A DNA stretch of 59,701 nt from Microcaldota archaeon (lineage in GTDB: Archaea > Micrarchaeota > Micrarchaeia > Anstonellales > Bilamarchaeaceae), in assembly GCA_016932815.1 (NCBI GenBank), contig JAFGCC010000007.1, forward strand, positions 1-59,701. The letters are read 5' to 3'. Position 1 is the first letter of the stretch; each line of letters opens with the position of its first letter. A program made the position numbers and the translations under genes. This document shows, one piece after another, positions 32,964 through 42,200 of the stretch. The notes below the pieces were generated by a model, which saw only the letters and a list, made by a program, of their open reading frames with translations, had not been told where the DNA came from and did no database searches.

Positions 32964-33878
32964 ATGAGGAGGCTGCTGTTGCTGCTGGTGCTCTTTTCCG
33001 TTGCCCACCCGACAGTAGGCAGCTGCAACTTCTCCCCAGAAGACGCTGCCGCCCAGCAGTCGCTTGATACCGCATTCACTTTTGTTTCAATAGCAATGGG
33101 GATTGCAATCGTTTCGGTTTCGCTATCCTACATGGTAGGCAAGCTCACATCCAACCCGCAGCTGCTCCTATTTAGCAAGGACGAGATGGCACACCTCATA
33201 ATAACGCTCCTCCTCCTAAGCTCGGTAATTGCGATATTCGAGGGAAGCTGCGTCCTCATGGACAACTTCCTTGATATCCAGGGAGGAATCTCCGCTGCAA
33301 AGGGCCACATGTACAACCTCCAGCTTGAAGGGAAGGTGATTGTGCGCAGCCTGCTAAAAGAATCGGTGGAGGAGAAATTCGAGGCGGCATGGGTTGCAGG
33401 CTACATGCTCCCGATTGTCGGGGGAGAAACCGCGTTCATACGCTCATACCACACCGCCAATGCAAGGCAATACGAAATCCTCGCCGACATGGTCACAGTC
33501 GGGTACGTATCTGCGGGGGTGCAGCACTATGCCCTTCATTTCATTGAAAGCTTCGTATTCCCGATAATGCTGCCCTTTGGGCTAGTTCTGCGCGCACTTC
33601 CATTTGTGCGCGAAGCGGGCAACACGATTATCGCCCTCTGCTTTGCGCTATTGATAATATTCCCCTTCGCATACGGCGTCAATGCCTCCGCAAACGACGT
33701 TGAAAAGAATTTCTGCGACCTCGATGAGGAGAGGGTGATGGGCGACTGCACAACCACCCTGGGCTGGGGAAGGATTTCCTCTTATCTCTTCCAGACGGTG
33801 TTCCTGCCGAATCTTGCAATGGTGGTGCTCGTTTCCGGGGCAACTGCGATGGTGAAGGCTTCGAAGGTGATTTCATGA
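32964..33878 (+). CDS. VirB6/TrbL-like polytopic membrane protein, paralogue 2
   Basis: A 304-residue protein starting at the base after the stop of paralogue 1, so tightly coupled. Signal peptide MRRLLLLLVLFSVAHPTVG; about 6 hydrophobic helices. Motif A is GKLTSNPQLLLFSKDEMAHL, and motif B LPFGLVLRALPFVREAG followed by NTIIAL and a helix ending in FP. An external loop near residues 245-265 has Cys in NFCDLD and GDCTTT. It lacks the C-terminal GGDVD element of the other members. Its stop overlaps the next start by 4 bases. Confidence 0.8.
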   Translation: MRRLLLLLVLFSVAHPTVGSCNFSPEDAAAQQSLDTAFTFVSIAMGIAIVSVSLSYMVGKLTSNPQLLLFSKDEMAHLIITLLLLSSVIAIFEGSCVLMDNFLDIQGGISAAKGHMYNLQLEGKVIVRSLLKESVEEKFEAAWVAGYMLPIVGGETAFIRSYHTANARQYEILADMVTVGYVSAGVQHYALHFIESFVFPIMLPFGLVLRALPFVREAGNTIIALCFALLIIFPFAYGVNASANDVEKNFCDLDEERVMGDCTTTLGWGRISSYLFQTVFLPNLAMVVLVSGATAMVKASKVIS

Positions 33879-35992
33879 AGAAGCTCCACCTATTTGCATT
33901 CCTGGCCGCATTGCTCCTCTTATATGGATGCACGGACACGGCACAGTCCGAATACGTCGTGGATGTGGATGGGGGAGGCGACATCGACCAGTACGGGGAT
34001 TACGACCCAGGAAGCGGCTCGATAATTGGCGCAATAGTCGATGAATGGAGGGTATTCTCGGTAATTTTCATGCTCATTTCAATAGGCCTGATTGCATTAG
34101 CCTATCCGGTCTCAAGCGCGCTCGACCTAAAAGACCTTCGCGCCTGGGCGGACGTTGAGATGGGCGAGGCGTATTCAACTGCCCTCATAATCGCATTCGT
34201 AATAGGCGCACTCGTATTCGTGGAATTGACAACCCATGCAATCACTGCCGCAATGCCCGAATTCAGCTGCGAAGGCTCCCGCTTTTGCCCGGTGACTGTT
34301 GCCGAGCAGTATCTCCAGGAATACCTGGACAAGACCATGCCCCTCTACAACGATTTGCTCCAGCAGTCAATCCAATACGGGAAAGCGGCAACCCTGTCCC
34401 TGATTGCCGGAACCAACTACATGTACCTTGGCTACCTTTCAGTGACCATGAAGCCGATTCCCTTCTTCCTCATAAAAGCTACATCCGCAACGCAGGAACT
34501 GCAATTTTTGATGGGGATGCGCGATGCACTATTGTTCCAGCAGTTCCTCCTAAACCACGTTTCATCCACGCTCGCCCCAATGGCGCTTCTTTTGGGAATA
34601 ATCTTCCGCTCCTTTTTTATTACCCGCAAGCTGGGAGGGCTCTTAATGTCCTTTGGGATATGCTTCATGCTCGTTTTCCCCGCAACCTACGCGCTTGCGA
34701 TGTACACCCTCCACACGACTATCTACGGCTCATCGGTTACAGGCGGCGAAGTCACCAACGAGCACTGCACAGCAAGCTGCAGGGAGCTTCCGCCCGTAGC
34801 ATACATCCCCGGAGTGGATGAGGGGCTTACCCGCAGCGAAATAATGGAGCTCTTCCCCCAGGAGGATTTGGAGAGCGATGATGCATATGCACAGCGCATA
34901 AGGGAGTTCATAAGCGGAGAAGAATGCACTATAGTGGAGTTTCCCCTGGGCCCGGGAATAGACCCGCTCCTAGTGGAGGTGTGCGACAAGATACCGTATT
35001 GGGACACGGGGGACGGGGAGCGCATTTACAGCTGCGGCTACTTCAACGACGAATGCCCGCAGCTGTGCAGGGCGCTGCCGTATCCAAACCAGAACATGGA
35101 CTGCGCTTCAAGGGACACAGAATACTTCTGCACCGAACATGTCCCAGAGCAGTGCATCCTGATAAGGTACGTTGATTTTGGCGACCCCAACCTCCAGGGA
35201 ATGAGTGAAGAGGACATATCCTCCTGCCCCGAAGAATGCAGGCCCCTAATCGGCCTCAAAAAAGAAGGGTGCGACGTTGGATACGGATTCATACTAGAAG
35301 AGGGCATGAGTGCAGGAGATATAGAAGACCTAATGGAAGCAGACGGCTATGCATACAAGGACGGGGTAAAGACCCCAAGCGATTATTACATTTCATACGG
35401 GAATGGGGAATACCGCAAGAACCGCGGCCCAGACAGCAACGCAAAGAGTTTCCTCCGCGCAATAGGATATGAGGAGCTAGAATACGGCAAGATGGTAATC
35501 TGGGACGAAGGCTGCCCAAACCATTGCCGCTGGATTTCCTCAAGCGGGAACCTGATGGGCCCAGGCTGCGAGGAGATGTGCAAGGAAGAATACTTCCCAG
35601 ATGACCCGCAGGAAATCTGGGATGCGGCGATGTCTTCTAGCACCCAAAGCCAGATAGAAGCGGCGCAGGAGAGCTGCGTAATGATAATACCCGATACGGT
35701 CTTCAACAGCCCGCATTGCTCCTCCTGCAGCTACCTCCTCGACCCAGGGTTTGCGGCATACCCGGCTGTGCACCAGTCCTGCGAGGAACTCTGCGGCTCG
35801 CCCAAGAGCGCAACTGCGGACAACGGAATGGAGAGCGAGATTGCGGAGATGAACTCGGTTGCATCGGTAACCTTCCCGGCGCTGATACTCCCGATGCTGA
35901 ACCTGGTCATAACGTTTATAGCAATACGCACGCTCTCTCCGATACTAGGAGGCGACATTGACCTTCCGGGGATGATGGGGATGATACGATGA
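33875..35992 (+). CDS. VirB6/TrbL-like membrane protein 3 with large Cys-rich insert
   Basis: A 705-residue lipoprotein-like member: the signal ends LLLYGC (Cys about residue 15). It has motif A (SSALDLKDLRAWADVEMGEA) and motif B (APMALLLGIIFRSFFITRKLG). Between the helix after motif B and the last helix is an insert of about 360 residues (about 290-650) with some 30 Cys, probably a disulfide-rich extracellular domain. The C-terminus LSPILGGDIDLPGMMGM is the shared signature. It overlaps both neighbours by 4 bases. The insert should face the outside, making this the member most likely to contact other cells. Confidence 0.82.
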   Translation: MKKLHLFAFLAALLLLYGCTDTAQSEYVVDVDGGGDIDQYGDYDPGSGSIIGAIVDEWRVFSVIFMLISIGLIALAYPVSSALDLKDLRAWADVEMGEAYSTALIIAFVIGALVFVELTTHAITAAMPEFSCEGSRFCPVTVAEQYLQEYLDKTMPLYNDLLQQSIQYGKAATLSLIAGTNYMYLGYLSVTMKPIPFFLIKATSATQELQFLMGMRDALLFQQFLLNHVSSTLAPMALLLGIIFRSFFITRKLGGLLMSFGICFMLVFPATYALAMYTLHTTIYGSSVTGGEVTNEHCTASCRELPPVAYIPGVDEGLTRSEIMELFPQEDLESDDAYAQRIREFISGEECTIVEFPLGPGIDPLLVEVCDKIPYWDTGDGERIYSCGYFNDECPQLCRALPYPNQNMDCASRDTEYFCTEHVPEQCILIRYVDFGDPNLQGMSEEDISSCPEECRPLIGLKKEGCDVGYGFILEEGMSAGDIEDLMEADGYAYKDGVKTPSDYYISYGNGEYRKNRGPDSNAKSFLRAIGYEELEYGKMVIWDEGCPNHCRWISSSGNLMGPGCEEMCKEEYFPDDPQEIWDAAMSSSTQSQIEAAQESCVMIIPDTVFNSPHCSSCSYLLDPGFAAYPAVHQSCEELCGSPKSATADNGMESEIAEMNSVASVTFPALILPMLNLVITFIAIRTLSPILGGDIDLPGMMGMIR

Positions 35993-37035
35993 GGAAGGAA
36001 CTGCTGATTTTCATAGTGCTTTTCTCCCTTTCCTTTGCCTCACCTGGGGCAGCGGAGCTTGAGTGGCACAGTTTTGCCTTCATAGCCGCAATTTCCGCTC
36101 TCGGAGTGCTGGCGATACTCTACATGATAAGCTACCTGGTCGATTCTCCCGAAATGCGCATGCTCTCAAGGCAGGAAGTCTACCAGGTTGGCATAACCAT
36201 GCTGATAATAGTCTTTTTCATCTCCTTTGAGGCGTACGTTTATGCATACATGGGCGGGCTCCTCGCAGAATCATTTGGGGGCGAAGACGCCTCCCACATA
36301 GATTACGCAATGGGCATCCTCACAGAAAACGCGGATGAGCAATGGGGAATGATAAAAGAGCTAACAGAATACTTTACAATGGCGCTTGGTAGCATGGCGT
36401 CTTCTTCTGCAACTTGCAGCATAATGGGGACAAGCCTCACATACCCAGGCTGCATAGGAATCCAGGTTCCCTTCTCTTCCCTGGTCTTTGCCACCAACAC
36501 CCTGGTTACCGCGATGCTCACTTCAAATTCCCAGATTGCACTCCTAAATCTCGCAGAGGATTTCTTCTTCCCGGTAATGCTTCCTTTGGGGCTTTTCCTT
36601 CGCTGCTTCCAGTTCTCAAGGGGCGCAGGCGGCCTCCTAATAGGGATTTCCGCCGCATTCTATTTCGTTTTCCCGATTTCGATAATCCTTACCCAGGGTA
36701 TGCTCAACACCGCGGAGATAGATGCGGGAATAAGCGAGCCCAGCATCCCGCACCCGCAATTTCTGAGCGAGGATTTCGCAAACGACTTTTCGGGCTTTGA
36801 AGTTGCAGCCGACTGCAATCCATTGGACATGGACCAGAATGCCGCTAGGAAGCAGGGAAAGAGGTTAACAGGAGACAACGGGGACAACCTGGTGGACCCC
36901 TTATTGTTCTACATTTTCATAGGCGGGTTGTTCAACACGATGCTCAACCTCATGATAACGCTCTCAGCAGCGCGCGCACTATCCAAGGTGTTTGGGGCCG
37001 AAGTGGACATATCGGCACTTGCGAGGATTGCATAA
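35989..37035 (+). CDS. VirB6/TrbL-like polytopic membrane protein, paralogue 4
   Basis: A 348-residue protein with a signal peptide (MRKELLIFIVLFSLSFA) and about 6 hydrophobic helices. Motif A is SYLVDSPEMRMLSRQEVYQV, motif B LPLGLFLRCFQFSRGAG with a following helix ending FP, and the C-terminus is VFGAEVDISALARIA. An external loop (about residues 130-160) contains two Cys (ATCSIM, PGCIGI). Its start overlaps the previous stop; the next gene starts 2 bases after its stop. Confidence 0.82.
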   Translation: MRKELLIFIVLFSLSFASPGAAELEWHSFAFIAAISALGVLAILYMISYLVDSPEMRMLSRQEVYQVGITMLIIVFFISFEAYVYAYMGGLLAESFGGEDASHIDYAMGILTENADEQWGMIKELTEYFTMALGSMASSSATCSIMGTSLTYPGCIGIQVPFSSLVFATNTLVTAMLTSNSQIALLNLAEDFFFPVMLPLGLFLRCFQFSRGAGGLLIGISAAFYFVFPISIILTQGMLNTAEIDAGISEPSIPHPQFLSEDFANDFSGFEVAADCNPLDMDQNAARKQGKRLTGDNGDNLVDPLLFYIFIGGLFNTMLNLMITLSAARALSKVFGAEVDISALARIA

Positions 37036-37037
37036 TC

Positions 37038-38096
37038 ATGGAACTTGACAGTGGACTAATTTACTCTTTTGCTATAATCTCCTCGATTGTGGCTTCGGGG
37101 CTAATAGCAATAGCCTACGCACTAGGCCAGCTGCTGCAGAACCCCCGCTTCAGCGTGTGGGCAAAGACCGAATTGTTCCAGGTCGCAATAAGCATCTCGC
37201 TTGTTTTCATAGCATTGTTCCTAGTAGGGTTAGTCGGGCTCGACCCGGATTCTGAATTCACGGTTTCAGCAGGATGGATAGACACGCTCTCAGGAGGCAG
37301 CATAGAAGACGTCTATTCGCGCCCGCAGATTGAAACGGAATTCAGCGTGTTCGAGACCAGCGAAGCGTATTTGCAGAACCTCGCGTTCTTCTCCCACCGC
37401 GCAGTCCGCGGCTCGCGCACGATGATGGGAGTTACAGATGAATTCTCCAAATACATGCGCACCCCCTGCACCCCTCCCCTATTTGGGTGCATGCTAGGAG
37501 TAAACGGGGTGAATGCGCGCCCATTAAGCGGCGCAACCGCCCTCATGCAGGCATCCAACCTTCTGCTCTACACCTCCTCTGCGGCCTACCTTACCGTGCT
37601 TGCGCAAATCTTCCTATTAAGGTTCATCGCCCTCGATTCGGGCGGCCTCTTAGCAATATACATGCCCCTTGCAATAGTGCTGCGCTCCCTTCCCTTCATG
37701 CGGCAGTTCGGGGGAGCCCTCCTTGCAATCTGCATCACGCTGTTTTTGGTCTATCCCTCGCTCCTCTTTGTCGAATCCACGTTCTGGAATCCCTATACGT
37801 GGATTGAGGATGAGGCATGGGATTCGGTTGACACGTTTGTAGATGACCTGGACAATACCAAGCACGCAGGCAAATACGGAGACCTCTTCTATAGGGGCAC
37901 CGCAAGCGACGGCGCAATCACAATGGGGGAGTCATATTCCCTATTCGAGTACATAAGCAGGCTCGTTTCATTTTCGTTTATTAGCGCATCATTCCTGTTT
38001 ACTTTCAACATACTCGCAGTCTCGGCATCCGCGTCTTTCTTTGCCCGGATGCTTGGGACGGAAGTCGACCTTAGCAGGCTGATGCAGATAGTCTGA
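37038..38096 (+). CDS. VirB6/TrbL-like polytopic membrane protein, paralogue 5
   Basis: A 352-residue protein without an obvious cleavable signal; it begins directly with the first transmembrane helix. Motif A is GQLLQNPRFSVWAKTELFQV, motif B MPLAIVLRSLPFMRQFG with a helix ending YP, and the C-terminus is MLGTEVDLSRLMQIV. About 6 helices. An external loop near residues 130-160 carries two Cys (RTPCTPP, FGCMLG) at the position equivalent to those of paralogue 4. Confidence 0.82.
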   Translation: MELDSGLIYSFAIISSIVASGLIAIAYALGQLLQNPRFSVWAKTELFQVAISISLVFIALFLVGLVGLDPDSEFTVSAGWIDTLSGGSIEDVYSRPQIETEFSVFETSEAYLQNLAFFSHRAVRGSRTMMGVTDEFSKYMRTPCTPPLFGCMLGVNGVNARPLSGATALMQASNLLLYTSSAAYLTVLAQIFLLRFIALDSGGLLAIYMPLAIVLRSLPFMRQFGGALLAICITLFLVYPSLLFVESTFWNPYTWIEDEAWDSVDTFVDDLDNTKHAGKYGDLFYRGTASDGAITMGESYSLFEYISRLVSFSFISASFLFTFNILAVSASASFFARMLGTEVDLSRLMQIV

Positions 38097-38119
38097 GCAA
38101 AACAGTTACGGTGGAAAAA

Positions 38120-39223
38120 ATGGAAAAGAAAAAGGCGGAAAAAACGCGGGAAAAAAGGCCCGGATTCGGGCTCCCAATAACCCTGCTGGCCATCCTCTTA
38201 GTGCTCGGGATAGGCTCCATGTTCTCCGAAACCGGGGAGGAGCAGCTGGAAAAAGGGGACTTCCTCCCTTACTGGCAGGCAACCTGGCTGCCAATGTGCG
38301 TTTTGGCAATAGCAATCTCCTGGTCGCTCCATGGCCTAGTTTACGGGGTAGGCCATGCGCTCAATTCCGAGCCGATAAAAAGGTACGCCTTCTCAGAACT
38401 CCTCCAGACTGCCGCAACTGCGGTAATAGTGATAGCCCTTACCGGAATCTTAGTCCAGGCATTTGATTTCGTAGGCTCAATAGGCGCAATAAGCTGCGGC
38501 GAAGAGCAGATAAGCGCCCCGATAGAAGCGGACATGTGCAGGACCGACGAGTTTAGGCAGGAACTAGTCGAAAAGAAGAAATACGCCTTCGATGCGGACA
38601 AGGGCCCGGAAATTCTCTACTCAACGCGCATTAGCATATTTTCTGTTCCCGTTTTCGTTGGCTCGTGGATAAAGAGCGTGCACAAGGAAGTGGAAACTTA
38701 CCACAGCATAGCTTATATCTGCACCAACCTGCTAATCGGGCTTAGCGCCAAAATGTTCATATTGCAATACATACGCGAAAACATGCTGACTGTGTTCCTG
38801 CCCATAGGCATAATACTGCGCACCTTCCATTTCACAAGGGGGATAGGAGCGCTCTTTATTTCCCTTGCAATAGCCTTCTTCTTCATTTACCCTACAGTTG
38901 TATTCATGATGGATAGCAGCTTCATGGAGGCAAACGCGGGCCCCGCACTTCCCGAAATACTGACTACCGGGATGTGCAACATCCCGATTTTCGGGAGCTT
39001 TTCATTCGGCTCTGCCGCAATAGAGATGACCAGCTCCTCAGGGGCGGCATCCCAGATTGCGCTATCAAACAACCTTGCCTCCTTCATAGCCGACATACAG
39101 ACCGAGCTCATCTACAGCAACATGGTGGGCTTCTCAATAGCGCTCACTTTCGTAAGGTTTGCAACGACCATCCTAGGAGGCGATGTCACTCCGTTTATGG
39201 GAATGGTGGGGAGGCTGGTATAG
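38120..39223 (+). CDS. VirB6/TrbL-like polytopic membrane protein, paralogue 6
   Basis: A 367-residue protein. ATG 38120 is preferred over GTG 38111 since GGTGG lies seven bases before it. A basic cytoplasmic N-terminus (~17 residues) leads into the first helix. Motif A is the diverged GHALNSEPIKRYAFSELLQT, motif B LPIGIILRTFHFTRGIG with a helix ending YP, and the C-terminus is ILGGDVTPFMGMVGRLV. External Cys are in ISCGEEQ and DMCRTDE, with another pair-like element near residue 290. The stop is directly followed by the ATG of the giant lipoprotein. Confidence 0.82.
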   Translation: MEKKKAEKTREKRPGFGLPITLLAILLVLGIGSMFSETGEEQLEKGDFLPYWQATWLPMCVLAIAISWSLHGLVYGVGHALNSEPIKRYAFSELLQTAATAVIVIALTGILVQAFDFVGSIGAISCGEEQISAPIEADMCRTDEFRQELVEKKKYAFDADKGPEILYSTRISIFSVPVFVGSWIKSVHKEVETYHSIAYICTNLLIGLSAKMFILQYIRENMLTVFLPIGIILRTFHFTRGIGALFISLAIAFFFIYPTVVFMMDSSFMEANAGPALPEILTTGMCNIPIFGSFSFGSAAIEMTSSSGAASQIALSNNLASFIADIQTELIYSNMVGFSIALTFVRFATTILGGDVTPFMGMVGRLV

Positions 39224-42200
39224 ATGAAAAATTCCACTACGCTTTTGCTTGGATTGTCCGTTTTGTTCTTATTCCTGATGTTTGGGTGCGCAACGCCCAA
39301 ATACCAATTCTGCTGCGCATACGAGCAGGCGTTCCCGGAGGACCCGGATGACGCAGTCTGCTGGGGATATGATGAAGAGGGCGTGGAGCAGGAGCTATCC
39401 GTAATGTTCTGCGATGAGGACGATTATGCCTGCACAATCCTAAATGATGATGGGGAGCAGGAGGAAATCCCGGTTTGCGCATACATGGAAACCGTTCCCT
39501 GCAACACGACCTGCGCAGGGGTTTTCTGCGGGCAGTTCTTCTTTGACCCGCGCCCCTCAATGGGCGTAATCCCGGACAACCAGTCGCACAACAAGAATTT
39601 CGAAGGCGACGAGGGGCAGAGCGCAGGAGAGATTGAAGACCCAGTAGGAATGTGGAATGCCCAATGCATAGTAGAGGAGATGACTCCCGCGTTCCTGCGC
39701 CAGGTGGAAAATTCCGACAACATAGTGCTCAACACCTTCCGCTTCGGAATCGGGGACACCTTCGAGGATTTCGAGGAGGCGCAATACTACTTCCCCCTTA
39801 CCGACCAGGGCTGCTACATAAACCCCCAGGGCACAGTTGACCGCTACATAGTCTATGCGATACCCAATTCAGTAGGCTCCGGCTCGAGCCAGCTTTGCGA
39901 CTACAGCACATACTTCCACACCTACGTCTGCACAGAAGACAATAGCATCCAGTCCCACTCCTATTTCGACTGCGCTTCAAGGTGTGCGCTCGACTATTAC
40001 GGCTATGATGCCGAAATCGACCCGCTCAACCCATACCCTTCAAGGCGCCTGGGCTCCTCGCGCCCCACCGGAAACCCCTTTGCATACGCGCCAGGGGAAC
40101 ACTATGACTTCTACGAAGACAGTGACCCCAGGGAAGTCCCCTGCCCCGACTGCGAAGGCGGAACTGCTGCAGTCGGCACCATGATTACCGATGACGATGT
40201 CCGCTCAACAGTCAGGAGGGGCGGGCTGCCTGCCACCTCGGGAGACGCGGTGCTGCTTGACAGGTACGCAACTGGCACGGTGCTATACGGCGCAACTTTT
40301 GGATACGACAAGCTTTCGATGCATGAAGATGAGAACCTCTTTCTCCAGCTAAAAGAAGACAAGGACGGAACCCTGGTTCCCGGAGTCTCCGCAGCGGGCA
40401 TCTCCACGGATTTTGCGGACTATTATGCCGCCAAATACGGAGAAGACGCGTCGCAATACCTTTATTTCGACTGGGAGGGCGAGAGCAGTTCGTGGGCGCG
40501 CACGGTATTCTTCACGCAGATAGAGGATTCGCATGCAATCTACCCCTGGCTCCTTGCCCACCATTCGGTTTACAATCGGCAGTTCGAAGACGGGCACTAC
40601 CTCGCAGACGGCACGCACGAAGAGGGCGCGGAATTCGAGTGCCTCTCTTCTTCGGAATGCCTGTCTGGCTACTGCAATAATTTCGATTACAAGAGGGGGG
40701 TTTGCGTAGATGAGGATGGCAAAGACGTCCTCTGCGACTGCTGGAGCGAGAATGGCCAGGTAATGTGCATGGGAGCCGCTGCAGTGGACGTTCCCTCCTG
40801 GGACCGCGAAGAAGTGGACGTTGAGATGCCCTTTGTGCTCCCAGCCCTGGTCGATGACCGCCAGGCCAGCAACGGCCTTGTTAGCCTGCCTTCAGTGGGA
40901 AGGGTGCAGGTAATCACACTCACAGAAGACGGCGACCAGGACGGGGAGCCCATAGAGGAGATAGAAACCCCCATCCCCATGTTCTTCATGTACGTTGGGG
41001 GAATGGGCTTCCAATACGAGGACTTCGATGGCACATACAGGCTGTCCCCGGATTATGAGTACCGGGGATGGGGTGATGTCCCCCTCTACGATGATGGGGG
41101 AAGCCACGATGGGGACATCTCCCAGATTGACGTTTTCATGAGCCCGTGTGCCATGCTTCCCGAAGGCTCCCAGGGCTGGTGGAGCCTCACCTGGGGAGAC
41201 GAGAGATACATGGAGTGCTGCAGCCGCTCGGGTACCCGCGAATGCTGCACCGCCGCAAACGGCTACGATTCGGACGACGATGACCACCACTGCGTGGAAT
41301 ATCCTTTTGCTTCGGACTCAAACTTCGTAACCGGCCCGACCGAAGGCACCTATGCAACCAGGTTCATGGAAAACTGCATGGACGGCTACGAAAAATACGT
41401 GCACCTCTGCTTCGGCGAAGATGCGCGCGGCCAGGTGGGGAACTGGTGGGGCTGGGACCTGGGCTCGGATACCGAGCTCGAGTCCGCCCTCAAATCAGGC
41501 AGCGATTATGATGGCTTCTGCGAATACCTAGCCAACATGCGCGATGAGAATGGCAATGAGGCAGACGGCTTTGTGAACTGCTACCTCTGGCAGAGCGGCG
41601 GGCACCTTCCCATGAGCACCACAGACGAGTGCGCAATGGAGGCGGAAACATTTATTGCAATCGAGCCGCGCTGGGTGGAGGATGCGGATGAGGGCACTGG
41701 AAGGTGGGCATTCGGAAAGTGCCTGCTTAATTCCCAGGGTGACGACCTGGAAGTAAAAGAATACGGGATGTGCGAATCCTGCGGCTTCCTCACAATGGCA
41801 AAGCAGCAGCTCTCTGCGCTCTCGGGAATGTATAACGACCCGGAAACGGGAGACTACTGGGAAGGAATGTTCGACGACCAGGATGATATGCACGGAAACA
41901 CATACTGCCCCGACATTGCAATTAGCACGCCATATACTTACGATTCATTCCACTCACAATGGGTTCCCTCCGATGAGGGGGTTTATTCTGCCATGTTCTT
42001 CTATGGGCTAGAAGAGTTCGGAATGAACGGATACAACCAATACTTCTTTGGAAACAGCGTTTCCAGGGGCAACGACGATTTGGACAAATGCACCTACCCC
42101 AATGGATATACAGTGTTTGAATTCGACGGCCATGAGGGAAAGGCTCCCGGTGGGGACGAGCGGCAGAGGGGACTGCCCTATACATATCCAAACGCCTATT

